From contig NC_039488.1 in the NCBI RefSeq assembly GCF_003590095.1, positions 7,936,001-8,000,000 on the forward strand: 64,000 nt of DNA. The letters are read 5' to 3'. Source of the stretch: Trichoplusia ni (taxonomy: Eukaryota; Arthropoda; Insecta; Lepidoptera; Noctuidae). The notes beneath the pieces are model-generated. The model was given only the letters and a program-made list of their open reading frames with translations. It was not told where the DNA came from and made no database searches. A program made the translations under genes and the position numbers. Shown here piece by piece: positions 1 to 12,814 of the stretch (positions are counted from its first letter, which is position 1; each line of letters begins with the position of its first letter).

Positions 1-432
1 ATGCAAGTGCTTAATACATAAAATGACAGTATAAGCTATTTCGACCCTTTGGGTACACAGTTCTTGACACAAATACCTATAAATAAAGGGTTGTGAGTTT
101 TATATTCACCAAATAATACCAGAAAAGTATATAGAATCAGATGAATAACTATTATTTAAGTAAATTATTTCAAATATACCGACGGCAAAGATAAGATTAT
201 TATTGTTTCTAAAGGGAAGTTGCAAATGTAAAGCGAAAGGCAGATTGAGGAAGAGAGACAGATTAAGGAATGAAAAGGAGAAAGATATTTATTTCTCCTT
301 CTTCCGAAACACGTTAATGTCTTCGTTTCATATTGCAATCATCATTTAAACAAAACAACACATTTAATTTATCAAAAACTAATATTTACATTTTTAAAAC
401 TATATCAATATATAAAGAAAAATATACGTTAA

Positions 433-541
433 TTACAAAGCGTCAAAAAAGACATCCTCATCCTTGCCAAAGTCGGGAAACGTACCCAGAAGGCTGGCTG
501 CATTGCCACGTTGTATGGCAATGCTAATTCTTTGGGCAAAA
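433..541 (-). pseudogene. LINE reverse-transcriptase C-terminal remnant (copy 1)
   Basis: Read on the minus strand, this encodes the end of a retrotransposon polyprotein with the block RISIAIQRGNAASLLGTF, followed by an acidic tail and a TAA stop at 433-435. The same protein end occurs at 30221-30481, where more of it survives. Similarity stops near 541, so this is a 5'-truncated fragment. The protein block is known to me from retrotransposon ORFs of animals; the clade was not determined. Confidence 0.7.
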
Positions 542-1420
542 TAAAATTATACAAAATTAATTATGTTGAATATCAAAGTCTTTCAAAATTTTTTTTATCA
601 AAAAACATTATTATTACATTGAATTCTAATTCGTTAGTAGATGTTGCCCGCGGGTGCGCTAAAAATTGAAAAATGATCCCATGGGAACATAAAATCAGGA
701 TAAAAACTACCCTATGTGTTAATCCTGGTTATATTATACAACTATGTATGTACCAGGTTTCGTCTAAATCCGGTCAGTAGTTTTTGCAGTAACGAAGCGT
801 TTATTATATTTATTAGTAGGATTACCTATAAACAATTTTGCCGTAGCCGATGTGGAAGGAGGTTCCTTTAGCAATCAATACTAGTTGCAGCCATTTTACT
901 ATCTAAAACAATGAACTAGATAAAAAATTGCAAACGGTGACTTTAGGCTTTTCGGTTTACTTAAGAAAAGGGTTCCCTATCATCACCCTTTCCCTTTTTT
1001 TAACTCAAATTTTAATCTTCCATTTTATATTTTTCACAAAAATCTCCAAAGAGTTTCCCTTTTCCTCTATAGACAGTTCTACTCAAACCCTTTTTAGACA
1101 CAAACCTTAAAAATAACAAATCTTGATGAAAACCTTAAAATAGAACAGTTTTGTGATTTAAACCTTAAGCCGTCATTCCCGCCATTTTCGGTTCACAAAA
1201 AACAAATAATAAATATTAGTACTGAACTAAACCTCTTTACATACGAACCTTAAAAAATCCAAATCTTTCCCGCCATTTTCATTTACTTTAACTAAAATCT
1301 ACATAGATACAGCGGTATCAGATCGATCATCAAATGACAATCCCGAATCTGCCATTCATGACGTCTAATTGCACAACCGAATGACGCCCTACAGGCTTGC
1401 AATAATTACTATACGGCATA
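542..1420. other. AT-rich stretch without a recognisable gene
   Basis: No coding exon is supportable here. About 644-800 resembles, on the minus strand, the dispersed Helitron-like family also seen at 2590-2800, 20738-20915 and 22995-23155 (words such as 'cccgcgggtgcg' and the 'ctatgtgttaatcctggtt' segment). The rest, 928-1420, is pyrimidine-rich plus-strand DNA with a short open frame that looks like chance. Confidence 0.5.
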
Positions 1421-1686
1421 TCTATACTAATATATAAAGCTGAAGAGTTTGTTTGTTTGTTTGAACGCGCTTATCTCAAGAACTACTGGTTCAAATTAAG
1501 AAAATCTTATTTTGTTGAATAGACCATTTATCGAGGAAGGTTTTAGGCTATATACCATGAGGCTGCGACTATTAGGAGCGAAGATATAATGGAAAATGTC
1601 GAAAAAACAGGGCGGGTATAAATCATAACTTATGGATATAAATCATATCTTCTAACCACGCGGACGAAGTCGCGGGCAACAGCTAG
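1421..1686 (+). mobile_element. Helitron-like non-autonomous element
   Basis: The element starts with TC after an A and ends with CTAG before a T, as expected for Helitron insertion between A and T. It begins TCTATACTAATATATAAAGC and has a (GTTT)n run. Its 3' end is a GC-rich subterminal block (ccacgcggacgaagtcgcgg type) that can partly fold back. Other copies are at 3064-3294, 22305-22549 and 48815-49062. It has no coding capacity. Confidence 0.7.
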
Positions 1687-1794
1687 TAAATAAATATAGG
1701 TACGTACGAAACTGGGTCATAGCCAACATAATATCCTCCGCCTCATAGTAAAGTAGGTAAACACATGCTCTAAACAAATTTTTATAGGGATTTC

Positions 1795-1905
1795 CCGACT
1801 AGTTTCGGACTCAACCGGAGTCCTTAATCATGAACTGACGCGGCGGGGTCGCGAATCGGCACTCCCGATTCGCTTGAGTACACCGTTGCATCATTTAATA
1901 GAGGT
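1795..1905. repeat. Dispersed repeat family D ('cgcgtcagctcatgattaagg')
   Basis: This is a diverged copy of a short dispersed repeat with the core 'actccggttgggtccgaaac' and the tail 'aaatacgcgtgagtaaaccg'. Better copies are at 11490-11580, 17738-17820, 22165-22245 and 54925-55030. It has no open frame, and I cannot assign a class. Confidence 0.65.
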
Positions 1906-2146
1906 CTAACTAAACTGTGGACTCAAAACCTTCACTGCTACGTATTTTTTTTTAAGGCACAGATTATTCGCGGTACTACATTTTATATGGTTGTGAGGTA
2001 AGTCACCTAGGACTTACTGAAAAAGAGCTTCTTTTTCAATTGCCTTTCATTCATTGCCACGGCCACTGTAAACAGCAAAATCGGGACCCAAGCTTCAAGA
2101 TTCAAGATATTTATTTTGTAAAACATGAGCTCAGAGTTTCTTGGAG

Positions 2147-2311
2147 TGGAGACTACGTACCACCAAGCGCAGCGTGGGACGGCCACCTGCCAGATGGACC
2201 GAAGACCTGGTGAAAGCCGCTGGGTCTCGTTGGATGCAGGTGGCAATGAACCGGTCGCGCTGGAGAACGTTTGGAGAGGCCTATGTCCAGCAGTGGACAG
2301 CTATAGGCTGA
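2147..2311 (+). pseudogene. RTE-type LINE ORF2 C-terminus (5'-truncated)
   Basis: The plus strand reads about 54 codons ending at TGA 2309-2311. It contains GRPPARWTEDLVK, GSRWMQVAMNRSRW and a terminal AYVQQWTAIG. This is the typical end of the endonuclease/reverse transcriptase ORF of RTE-like LINEs in Lepidoptera. No upstream RT sequence is present, so it is a 5'-truncated tail. A shorter frameshifted relative is at 19860-19975. Confidence 0.8.
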
Positions 2312-2589
2312 TATGATGAGCGCAGAATTATATAGGCCTTACGCTACGATACACTACTACATTAATTGTCTGTGTGATATTATTTTTTTTATTCTGATCA
2401 GTGTAGTTGTTTCTATGGCGTTCTGATTTTTAGCCTCATTAATGATAGTAAAGAAATGTACTTAATAATAAATAAAAATAAATAATAATGTAATTAATTA
2501 TTATCTGACGCACGATAATACAGACATATTGTTGGACTCGTGGCTATGATTCCCTGCATTATTATTATCGAAGACAAATCCTCTTAATA

Positions 2590-2800
2590 TTATAAACGCG
2601 AATGATTGCAAGTATGGATGTTTGTTATTCTTTCACGCAAAAAACATTGTACGAATTTGGACAAAATTTGAAACCTGGATACATGGTACATAGACCATAT
2701 GTAGTTTATAACATAGATCAGTTTTATCCGTTTTTATGTTTCCGTGGGAACAATTTTGCGGGAACGCTTTGGCAAACAGTTAATTTAATCATGATTATTT
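2590..2800 (+). repeat. Helitron-like dispersed repeat fragment (family P)
   Basis: It contains 'tattataaacgcgaatg', 'atggatgtttgtt', 'ttcacgcaaaaa' and 'aacctgg', in the same order as in the copies at 20738-20915 and 22995-23155. It is non-coding; the 69-codon open frame inside is accidental. Confidence 0.6.
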
Positions 2801-3063
2801 ACATGCGTTAAAAAGAAAAGCAGTATTTTGCATTTGTGATTCTTTATCTTTCAATTAGTCACATAATATCGTTACGCAATTTACCTCAGAGAACAGCTTG
2901 TCACCCGTGCGTCGTTATCTAAAGTGAACTTGTCTACAAAATCTCAGTGCAATTGGATAAAGATATCTAGGTACTTGAAAATTGAGTAACACGATTTCAC
3001 CCAAACTTACGTATAAGTACTACAAGTTATTGGAAGCTTGCAATAGCTTCTATGTTTAATAAA

Positions 3064-3294
3064 CTAGCTATTACCCGCGACTTCGTCCACGTGGTTAGAA
3101 TTTTCCCCGTTTTTTCCACATTTTCTATTTTATCTTCGCTCCTATTAGTCGCAGCGTGATTTTATATAGCCTATAGCCTTCCTTGATAAATGGTCTATTC
3201 AAATCAAAAATATTTTTTCAATTCGGACCAGTAGTTGCTGAGATTAGCGCGTTCAAACAAACAAACAAACTTCAGCTTTATATATTAGTATAGA
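3064..3294 (-). mobile_element. Helitron-like non-autonomous element
   Basis: On the minus strand it runs from TCTATACTAATATATAAAGC near 3294 to the GC-rich end with CTAG at 3064-3067. This is an inverted copy of the element at 1421-1686. Confidence 0.7.
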
Positions 3295-3351
3295 TATAGA
3301 AGTATAGATAATAACGATTAATTATAAAAATGAAATTCATTCGACTCTCGA

Positions 3352-3455
3352 CCTCGCCGCCGCGTCAGCTCATGGTTAAGGACTCCTCTTGGTCCAAAAC
3401 TAGTCGGGCTATCCCAATAAATACGCGTGAGTAAACCGTTACATAATTTAATAAT
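3352..3455. repeat. Dispersed repeat family D
   Basis: The order 'gccgcgtcagctcatgg', 'aaactagtcgggc' and 'aaatacgcgtgagtaaaccg' matches the other family D copies. Confidence 0.65.
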
Positions 3456-3738
3456 TAACCTTAATTGTTATTAAAACGCGTTAACAGAAATACCAAATCT
3501 CTGTATCATTCTCCTCATATTCTCAATTTCAACTAGCTATCACGGTTCAATAGACACAGCCAAGTGACAGACAGAAGAACAGACAACCTTAGTAATAGGA
3601 TTCCCTTTGTACCCTTTGCCTACGAAACCCCGAAAAACGGTTACAATAACATATATTAACTCAAATTAATAAGACCCAAATCCAATTATCTTTTTGAAAA
3701 ATACTCCCAAAAGCACACAAAAAGCAAAAAAAACTCAC

Positions 3739-4465
3739 CGCTAACGTTGTTGCTTTTCAAACTATCTTCTCCCAGGATAGCACTAACACTAAACTTCAGA
3801 AGGGGCTTTTTTTGTTCGCTATAATCAGCACAGCTCCTGACCAATTCATCTGTATACCCCTTCCCTTCATGTTTCTCCGCTTCATCGCCAGAATTCTCCT
3901 GATAGTTCAGATTAAATCGCTTTTCTAATTCCTCTAAGCGCCGTATTCCAGATTTCTTGCACGAAAATGGCGGGCAATCGTACGACCCACAGCTTTGACA
4001 GCGCCGAATCAAATTTGGAACGTTTAAAACCTCCTTCTCTATACGACCTTCTTCGTTCCGTTGGTAATATTCGTTATTATAATAGACCTCATTTTTGAAA
4101 TCCTCGTCACGGCTTTTAGAATCGTCGTCTTCAATTTTTGATTCGTCAACGGATTCATCTTGGCGGTTTTCCTCATCGCATTCTGCTATTTTATTTTCAT
4201 CAATTTCTGGTGTATTCTCTCTCGATCTTTCGTAATTCTGTCGCACGTAATTTTCAATCTGCTGGTTGATGTACTGGTTGTGTAGTTCTGATTTTTGCTG
4301 ATGCAAAATGTTGTCGACTAAGAATGGGGAAGTCATGTTGAAAGGGCCCGCACTAGTTTTGTTGTAGCAGAAGTTCTGAATGGTCTTCAACATAATGTTG
4401 TGGTCAATGTTCTTGCTAAAGGCATTCAATTTTAATTGTCCATTTTTCAAATCTGTAGGGTACAT
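3739..4465 (-). CDS. Probable Dbx-like homeobox protein, N-terminal exon (partial)
   Basis: The exon runs from ATG (4465-4463) to the 5' splice site AGCG|GTGAG (GT at 3738-3737). It has 242 codons plus one base. An in-frame TAA at 4487-4489 lies upstream, so this start is the first possible. Two short hydrophobic motifs stand out: SPFLVDNILHQQ near residue 47 and KPLLKFSVSAILGED near residues 222-236. The first resembles the 'FLVENLL' motif and the second the 'LKFGVNAIL' (Eh1-type repressor) motif that precede the homeodomain in Dbx proteins. Between them lie an acidic region and a Cys pair cluster, CQSCGSYDCPPFSC. The homeodomain should be on a later exon at lower coordinates, and none is found in 1-3738. 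H2.0/Hlx or another homeobox class is possible. The exon itself is well supported; the family call is inference. Confidence 0.55.
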
Positions 4466-4489
4466 AATACGTTTTGGGCGAACTGTTTA

Positions 4490-6240
4490 TTTAAATCAAA
4501 TTATCACTTAAACATAAAATAAGAATTACGTTGCTGTTATTCATCACAAACACGATTCTGTTCAGATTCCGCGGACAGGCATCAGGTCCTCGTGGCACGT
4601 GTTCACCGTTCGGCGGGCGAACAACGACTGTTCTAAAGGGAGTGGTTCTTGAAAGGGGCGTGTATCCATACGGGGTAGCTTTTTGACGTGCTTTTGTTAC
4701 CACAACCAAATAACCACGACCCCTCTAGCCCTTGGCATTAGAAAAACATAGAGGTCTTGTATCATTTGACAGTTTATCGACTTACAAATTTTGCTACAAA
4801 TCCTAATTCACTGAAAAATGATTCTTATTTTGATTAAGATAAGGGTTTTTTGTTAGCAAATGTAATAGTTGAGCTTAAAATAGATATGTGTAGTATTCAT
4901 AAGTGAGTAAAAAGGGTATATTCAGTTGTTTTTTATTGAGTTAGTTCTGCCCCCCGGCACCGCCCGCGTTTTATTGTAACAGAATCGTTTGCGAAGATTG
5001 TTGCGATGATAAATATAAAAATGGTTGCTTTATTGATCTTGTACTTCATGCCGTTTTGGTTTAAGAGGTCAGCGAAGGTGAAACTGTTTAATGAAACATT
5101 ATATTTTCAGTTTTTACTAAGGTATTTAATTGGGGATTTCACAAACATTCAAGTTACATGCACAAAGAAATTACAAAACAGATAGCAGACAGCAAATTTA
5201 CTGTGATTCCTGCTCACTTTTTTCCGTGTCTGATAATAACCAGCACCTTACATAACTAATCATTTCGTATTCATTTTACTGCCAATTTCATAATATTCGG
5301 CCCAACCTATCACCGCCCACTGCTGGACATAGGCCTCTTTCATAATATATACCAACACCAGATCTTTCACCCATCTAAGTCTTCCCGGTCTTCAGCATCT
5401 AGTTTACCTATAACATATCAAAATCTAGTCGAAAATGTGTAAAATCTTTTTGGTATAACGTGAGTAAAGTTAGTCCTTTTCTAGATTATTTTAAGTTATC
5501 AAATTAATATGTAAAACCGAATGTTTATGGATTTGTGTATGTCTGTGACTTCTTTACGCTTAAGTTCCTAAAACCATTTTGATATACTTAGAGATAGTTT
5601 TCCTAATACGCATGTCATGATTAGACAACCAAATTTTCTCTGCCTATCATAGATATTAGACCTAATTATTGCCGAATACAAAAACATTAAAAATCCCATA
5701 CAAATTATCGAATACTACCAAATATTTTCTTACTTTGTTATTATGGACACAATAATTATTTAGAGAAAAAGAAAAATGAGTTACGAAATACAAGTAAATC
5801 TTAAACTTAAACCGAAAAACTGAATCGAATCTAGAAATTACAATTGTCAGTTTTCAGTCATCTTTATTTGACAGTATTTGTCAATCAATCAGCTGATCAA
5901 TACAATACAAATGATTACTACCTATAAGGTGTATCGCTAAATATAAACTCAAAGCAATAAAGCGCTTAATTGAAATCAATTACAACGCTTTAATCACTCA
6001 AACTTCACAAGACTTTCAACCAGGTTTCGCTTAGCTATTCTGACCTTAATTGACTTTGACCTGTAAAATAATACCTACACATCTGTTTTCGTTAAGTACT
6101 CATACATAGAATTCATAAAAAAAGTGTATTTACCAAAATTTTTTTCATACAAAATCAATTCAATTCATATCAAGAAGACGTCTCTCTCCAACGGAATCTA
6201 ACCAACGACTGAGCAAAGAAAAACGGTGTTCCAAAGAAAA
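4490..6240. other. Upstream region of the homeobox-like exon; no gene seen
   Basis: A GC-richer block (about 4555-4740) lies just upstream of the minus-strand ATG and could be 5' untranslated sequence, since it ends only about 90 nt before the start codon. A short CG-rich patch is at 4950-4975. A fragment like LINE 3' ends ('cccactgctggacataggcc') is at about 5315-5335. The rest is AT-rich with no supportable exon. Confidence 0.4.
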
Positions 6241-6247
6241 AAATCGT

Positions 6248-6312
6248 TCCAATTTCAAAATTGGCCCCGCCCCTCATTGTTATTGGCTGTTTGGGAGTCT
6301 ATAAGCGCTTTT
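6248..6312 (-). promoter_or_regulatory. GC-box/CCAAT cluster, candidate promoter
   Basis: Within about 65 nt there are, on the minus strand, a CCAAT box (acagccaataac), a GC box (gaggggcggggc) that runs directly into a second CCAAT, and a TATA-like TATAAGC on the plus strand at 6300. The cluster is isolated in very AT-rich DNA, about 1.8 kb upstream of the ATG at 4465. It is therefore a candidate promoter for the homeobox-like gene. This is inference from motifs only. Confidence 0.4.
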
Positions 6313-9300
6313 AACACACACAAGTAATTCTGAGCTTTATTTTGTGTTGCAAAAAGTCGATTTTTGGATGTATTTTTTTTCTGTAAAAACTTCACATGAA
6401 TTTCCTTCTTTCAGCTAAATATTGGAATTAATGAGGTATGGTAGGGCAGTCGGTTATTGTGGGCGAAGAAACTCGTAAAAACGAATACTTATAGGTTACT
6501 TCAGAAAATCGTAATCATTTCATATTTCGGTCCACAATTGGAATTTTAAATGGTTTGTCGCTATTAACAGATTTGAATTCAGTTATTGTGTGTTTAGGTC
6601 GATTATGAGGTTATTAAAATGACATTGTAGTGAATTTATATTCTTAATGACATCTTATAATCTGATTATCTCTTATTTCTGTTGCAAAATGGATTACTAA
6701 CATAGATTTTAAGCTTCCAACTATTATAATTATGTTATTATAATTGGAAATGTCAACAGACTAAGTTATTTTTTTTTTTTTTTGAAATATTGCTTTATTA
6801 TGAGATCGCTTAGAGTTTTGGCTAAATTAATTTTATTACTAAACTACGGAAGAAAAATCTTTTTGCTTTAAAAATTAATAATAGATTAATAACTTATATA
6901 TCTAATTATGCCACGATTTTGAGGTAAAAGTCATTTGTAATAACATGGTAAAATGGTAAAGTTTGTAATTTTGATTTTTAACCGACGACGTCAAAAATGA
7001 GGAGTTGTCTGAACGATAGCTGAAGTCTAATTAGATGCTAATTAGATGTCTTTAAGAAATTCTTTAAATGACGAATGTGATGTTTGGTCATTCAATTCTA
7101 TCTGTCTGTTCGTCCGTCTGTCACCAAGCTGTATCTCATAAACCGTGATAAACATGAATGCACAGAAAGGGAAATTTCCAAAAATGCTTTTTTGATGCCG
7201 CTGTTACAACGAATAATAGATTATATTGCAATAGAACTGTTATAAATGTGATAAGTGACAAACTTTGGTCTCATTTTTTCCCCTTAGCCTATTATGCGAA
7301 ACTGTCGTGAATCTGACTCGCACTTGATCGTTCTTCGTTTTTTTTTAATCATTTATAATTAAAATATTTCACTGTAAATAAAAATAAATCATCCCGAGTT
7401 ATTTTCAATAATATAATACAAATTATTACGACTAGCATTTTAATCATTAGCTACAAATAGTCAAAATAAAGCACCATTTAACCTATAAAAAATTACAAAC
7501 GTTGTTTTGACATAACCCCTTACCAACTGTCCATGACAAATCAATGTTACCGTAAACATAGTGATTTGAATAATATAGTATAGGGGTCGACGCTACCCCG
7601 GCATTGAAGGGTTAACTTATTAATTGTTGCTAAATTTTAGTCTGAATGCTTAGATTAATTTGAGACTTGGTGTTATTTTTATCTAGATAAGAATGTAGTG
7701 TGAATTTATGATTGAATATTGAACATCAATGTTTTTTTTTTATATCAAAATGTGTATAGTTTACTCTATTACACATAAAATAGTTTAAAATTTTAACCGG
7801 CACACAAATATTTAGATTTTCAAAACAAATTGTATTATTTAATATTCAGAAACTTATTTTCCTATCTTTTAAGTTTTATTTTTTCCGTTTCCTAAGTTGT
7901 AAGCTTTCGTACCTGTGATATTTTTTGAATCAAAGTTTAATTGCCTAAATAAAAAAAAAACAAAACAAGATACCACTTACTACGTAAATAAATTAAAATG
8001 TTGATGCGTTAAACTACATACGTGCCACTTTTATCTACGTAAAAGTGCAACTGACTGAATTTGTCATAAATATCTAATAAATAAATCACACATTAATATA
8101 ACAACAAAATAAATTTTATCGCACGCATGCAATTGACACACATTTTGGCGGCAAACGGCACGTGACGCCATCTTTTCATAGATTCGTCTCGCTTCCCTGT
8201 AATTTGACACGGCGTATTACTATTCAGCCTAATTATATTTTATTTTCGTATTTATAACGATTTGGACAATTAATGGCGGATTTAACGCCTTGGTTTATTA
8301 TTTAAATGTGTTATGGCTATTTTGGGTCGGTTTTAAACCGGTTTGCGGTGATAAATTGGTTTTGAATACGATTTGAATTTGGTACAGATAAAATGTTTTG
8401 TCATTTTACTTTTGTATTTTAGTATACATATTTTACATCTGTGGTGAGATAATAATGTTTATAATAGAAAATAGCTTTTACTCGTAGTGTGAGTAGTTTT
8501 ACTTACCTGGATGACGGTTATAGCTGCCAAAACAAAACCCTCCTTTTTCTAAGTCCTCCTTACCTTAATTGAAATCAGTCGTAACAAAACTCACATACAA
8601 GAACACTCACAAACTTTCGTAATAGCAGGATATGATTTAATTGCTTCTAATTTTCTTCTTCACTCTGTTTCGCGCAATTCTCACCTATTTCAATTACTTC
8701 TGACAATTGTCTCTTGCTAGATCAGTTTAACGTTAATGCTGGCAATTGTATAATAACATACCAAGCAGTATATGTCCCAAATCTCTGCAAAAGCCTTTGC
8801 CCTACGAGAAAGGACTCTGCCAGCCCCCCTTATGTCAGATACTTTTCTGGAACCCAGGTAGCCCTTGCATGTTTTCTTTTGCCGTTTGTCAGTGACCGGC
8901 AGTCTTGCTGTGACGATTTTCTTTTACCGTAACTCGCATATTTTTGCTACTATAACGAGAATTTCAGTAGTAATTTAGATCTATTTGAAATGTCTAGTAA
9001 TCAATTTATAGAAGAAAAATGTAGAATGACGAAGGTACACAAAGAAAAACAGTGGACACAGGGACAGCCCTGTGCCCACAGTGTGGGTACAGACACATAA
9101 CGCCATCTAGTATCAAGTAGCAATAACGGAATGTTAAAGTTACAATATTCCACACTAGATGGCGTTAAACTAATTTCAGAGTTTATCTTGACAAAGGGAT
9201 GGTTATTTAATAATATGTAGGCTTAGATACTGTACTTTGTATAAGTACTGGTAATTAAATTAAATTTTAAGCGTGAGTAGTCTTTCTCATAGAAATTAAG

Positions 9301-12300
9301 GTTGAAAGGGATCTCTAACTGTAAAATGAAAATAAAACCCACAAATAATCGAAACAAGCATTTATTACAGTATCAATAAGCAAATATACATACATTACAA
9401 GCCATACCACCAACTTTGGTTGCGTCCAACAATTTAATTTGGTCATATTTACAAAACAAACAATTTTGGTACAAGCCATTCAATTCATCCTCGGCTACGA
9501 TTTACAATAACCTCCTATTTTAAAGTCGGTTAAACTAAACAAATTAAAAACACATTAAAAAGAAAACTTAAAAGGATTACAGACACTTTAAAAGCCAATC
9601 AATTTACACAAACCAGAAATTTTGACAAAATTTATACTTACAAAAAATCGAAACCAAATTTTTTAAATTTTAATTTTATTTATGAGTTATCGTAACCGAG
9701 TATAACCACATACAAACAAAAGCGATATTGAGATCAAACTAAAATTAGATAATAACCGATCCACCTTGTGGAAAGGAACATTTATTATAAATTATTTAAA
9801 AAAAAATTACATGGACATATCCTTTCACCCAATTTTTATAATTAATAATAACTTTATAATATAGTCATAATGATTAAAGAGCAAACGAGAAGCTTTTGCC
9901 CAACAGTGGGACGCCACAGTTGGATAAAAACCTCTTTTCATAAACAAGATTTAAGCATTGATCACAATGCTTACTCACTGCTGCACATTCCAAATTTCAA
10001 TATTTATAATATTAAAAATCAACCCCCCCCCCCCAACCGAAATCGAAAATAGGTGTCTATTTTAGCCAAATATTAACCACAGCGATATTGGAATTATAAC
10101 AATCCCCTACACACCAAAATCGCTTAGGACAACTAGGACGCTCGTAACTAAAAATAGATTTTTAAAAATCTTCCTTACACATTAATCATACGACTATATT
10201 CTAAAATCACTATTAAGACAAACAACCAAACATAGGGACTAAAATATTATAATAACCTCCTCCTATTTCGAATTCAAATCTAAAGTGATATTGAACAATC
10301 AAAAAATCACTTTTTGTTGTATCAAATCACACCTGTTTATAAATTGTATACATGACAAATGATGTATAAAAGTTGTTGATACAGTCACCAAATCGTTCTT
10401 TTAAACAATTAATGTGTATCTCAAATATCATTTTCATCATGTGACAATGATTTGGTTAGTTATTTTAGTCTATGTAAGGAGAGTCGTCTGGAATCATTGA
10501 TAAACTTAGCAATAGACATTTACTTTATAATGACAATCGTTTTTAATGAGTCATAGATTTTACTCTGTTATTTTTTGACGGAATCAAAAAATTGTAACAA
10601 TTATTACTTTTTTTTAAACATACAAATTACATGGAAATTATTATTTAATGAAACAATACATATGTAAATTTGATTGAGATGAACTACTGATTTTCTAAAG
10701 TATTTTTTATCGTATGGTTTATGTACGACCTGGTGTCAGAGTTGAAACCGCCCGTAGACCTCTGACGTGACAAAACACACCCTTGAAAAACTAACTGTTT
10801 TCCTCACTATTGTCATACAAGTTTATTTTGCATATACATAACTCATCGATAGACCAAAGTTAATATATGCAAAATATTTTTGTTATTAATTAATTAATAT
10901 TTGTTTAATCCCATGTAGATTCACATTTATTTCATGTATGAAATAAATGTTAGAATCTGTAAACTGAATTATTTAGATTTCTGTCACTAACATAATATAA
11001 TTACCACTTTATATGGTTATTATATTATACTGATCCACAGAAACAAGCAGAACCAGAGGATTATGCTAGTTTTAAACAAACGCAATATCTAAGTCAACAG
11101 TAGTTCATCTCTATCAAATTAACTTACAATAATTTTGAAAAATATAAACTTAAAAGTAATAATTCTTAATTTTATAATAATTACATTTAAATAAGACTAC
11201 GCTTAAAAAGGGGAGTTTGCCCTAACTGCGAATAAACGGTAATTGCGTTACGAGTATAACTAATCATTGAGACATATGTATGTCTGTATGTTATAGCTAC
11301 TAAATCAATGAACCTTAATGATGCGGTTTTCATCGTCTCACAACTAGATTCGGAAGGCATACAGTTTGATCTATAAACCACTGTATGTCAACGTCATAGC
11401 TACTGAAATGAATAACAGTTTATTAAACTGATGAAATAGAATTCAATTTATAACAATTTATTCAATTACGGATAAATTAACTCAAGCATATTCCGCCGCG
11501 TCAGCTCATGATTAAGGACTCCGGTTGGGTCCGAAACTAGTCGGGCGATACCGATAAATACGCGTGAGTAAACCGTTATTAAATAAATACTTATAAGGCC
11601 GAAAGATATTATATTTTTGTATCAATTGAAAGCTCGAGAAACGACACGCAATCACCATAATTCGCATACATTAAAAACTGGGTAATCTTATGAAGTTAAT
11701 ATACACCTATACAAAATTATTTGTCTATAATATAAATATTACATTTATCATATATTTTTTTTATTACGTATAATTAGAGCTGCCTTAACATTATAATTGA
11801 GGCGTGGTTTTATTAATTATCAAAGTTTATTTACAATAATATAATAACTACAATTTATTGATAAACTACTGTTTCTATCTTTATACCTTTAAAGTTAAGA
11901 CGTTCTTAAATATATATTTGTCTAAATACACCTTGAAGTGACGGAGACGGCGTGCCACTTAAAGGTGACTGAAAACTATTTGATATTACAATATATGACC
12001 ACGAAATAGTCTACTATTTACCCGACTTTATCAAAAGAAGGGTCATGTTTATGAAATTTATTTTTATCAAATCCTTTTTTAAATTTATATCTTAGTCTCA
12101 CCGACAGCTGAATAGCTAGTCCGTCAGTCTGTCTAACAACACATTTATTATATAGCAAAGTATATTATTAGCTATAAAGTTGATCAAATGATCAAGACTT
12201 TATTCATAGAATCGTAGACTTAAAAATACCAAGGCTTGCCATTCATACCAAGAGATTAAATAATTTATTGATTATTGGTAAGTGAGAAAGCTTCATAACA

Positions 12301-12520
12301 GATTCTAGAACAAACACCTAAATATTTCAACTGAACATGCAAATAAATTTAGTTAACAACCAGATTTTAAATCCGTCAGTCTACAAAGGCAATTTTTAGC
12401 GCATCATAATACTTAAAACAGGATACACATTTAGTCTACGTTAAGACCGTGAATGAATGAATGGCAATTGGATTAAATTTTAAAACTTTATATATTCTCA
12501 GCATTTCGTCAACACATCAT
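6313..12520. other. Long AT-rich intergenic region, no gene seen
   Basis: No exon with acceptable codon content and splice sites was found on either strand. Visible small features: an E-box with a GCCATCTT motif (cacgtgacgccatctt, about 8160-8176); a pair 'taacgccatctagt'/'actagatggcgtta' at 9098-9111 and 9155-9168; a run of C at about 10023-10034; a 13-bp-arm palindrome at 10923-10950; a repeat fragment ('gtacgacctggtgtcagag') at 10715-10780, also near 35200-35260; and a family D repeat at 11490-11580. Short open frames at 8714-8932, 9870-10052 and 11187-11381 have no recognisable content. Confidence 0.5.
11490..11580. repeat. Dispersed repeat family D
   Basis: A good copy: 'ccgcgtcagctcatgatt', 'actccggttgggtccgaaac', 'tagtcgggcgat' and 'aaatacgcgtgagtaaaccg' occur in order. 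Confidence 0.7.
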
Positions 12521-12527
12521 TATCTGC

Positions 12528-12795
12528 TTAGCTTTTTCTCAACTATGTTGGGGTCGGCTACCAGTCTAACCGGACTCAGCTAAGTACCAGTATTTTACAA
12601 AGAGCGACTGCCTATCTGACCTCCTCAACCCAGTTACCTGGGCAACACGACACCCTTTGGTTAGACAGGATGTCAGACTTCAAGCTTCTGACTATCTGTA
12701 ACGATTGTCAAAGATGTAGGAATAGCAGCCGGGACCCACAATTTAACGTGCCTTCCGAAACACGGACTAATTGAAAATCCATCGTATTAACCGTG
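12528..12795 (+). repeat. Family A short interspersed repeat
   Basis: A copy of an approximately 350-bp repeat: 'aactatgttggggtcggct', 'gagcgactgcctatctgac', 'cagttacctgggcaacacga', 'agccgggacccacaattta', 'gtgccttccgaaacacgg'. Longer copies are at 31999-32345, 34598-34950 and, inverted, 50939-51293. Non-coding. Confidence 0.8.
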
Positions 12796-12814
12796 ATTGT
12801 ACCGCCCCGTACTG

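Noticed and set aside
4491..4709. 72-codon minus-strand frame upstream of the homeobox-like exon
   Set aside because: It is more likely 5' untranslated sequence: no motif, and it stops just upstream of the better-supported ATG at 4465.
8714..8932. 72-codon plus-strand frame with several Cys
   Set aside because: No signal peptide or family pattern; isolated in non-coding DNA.
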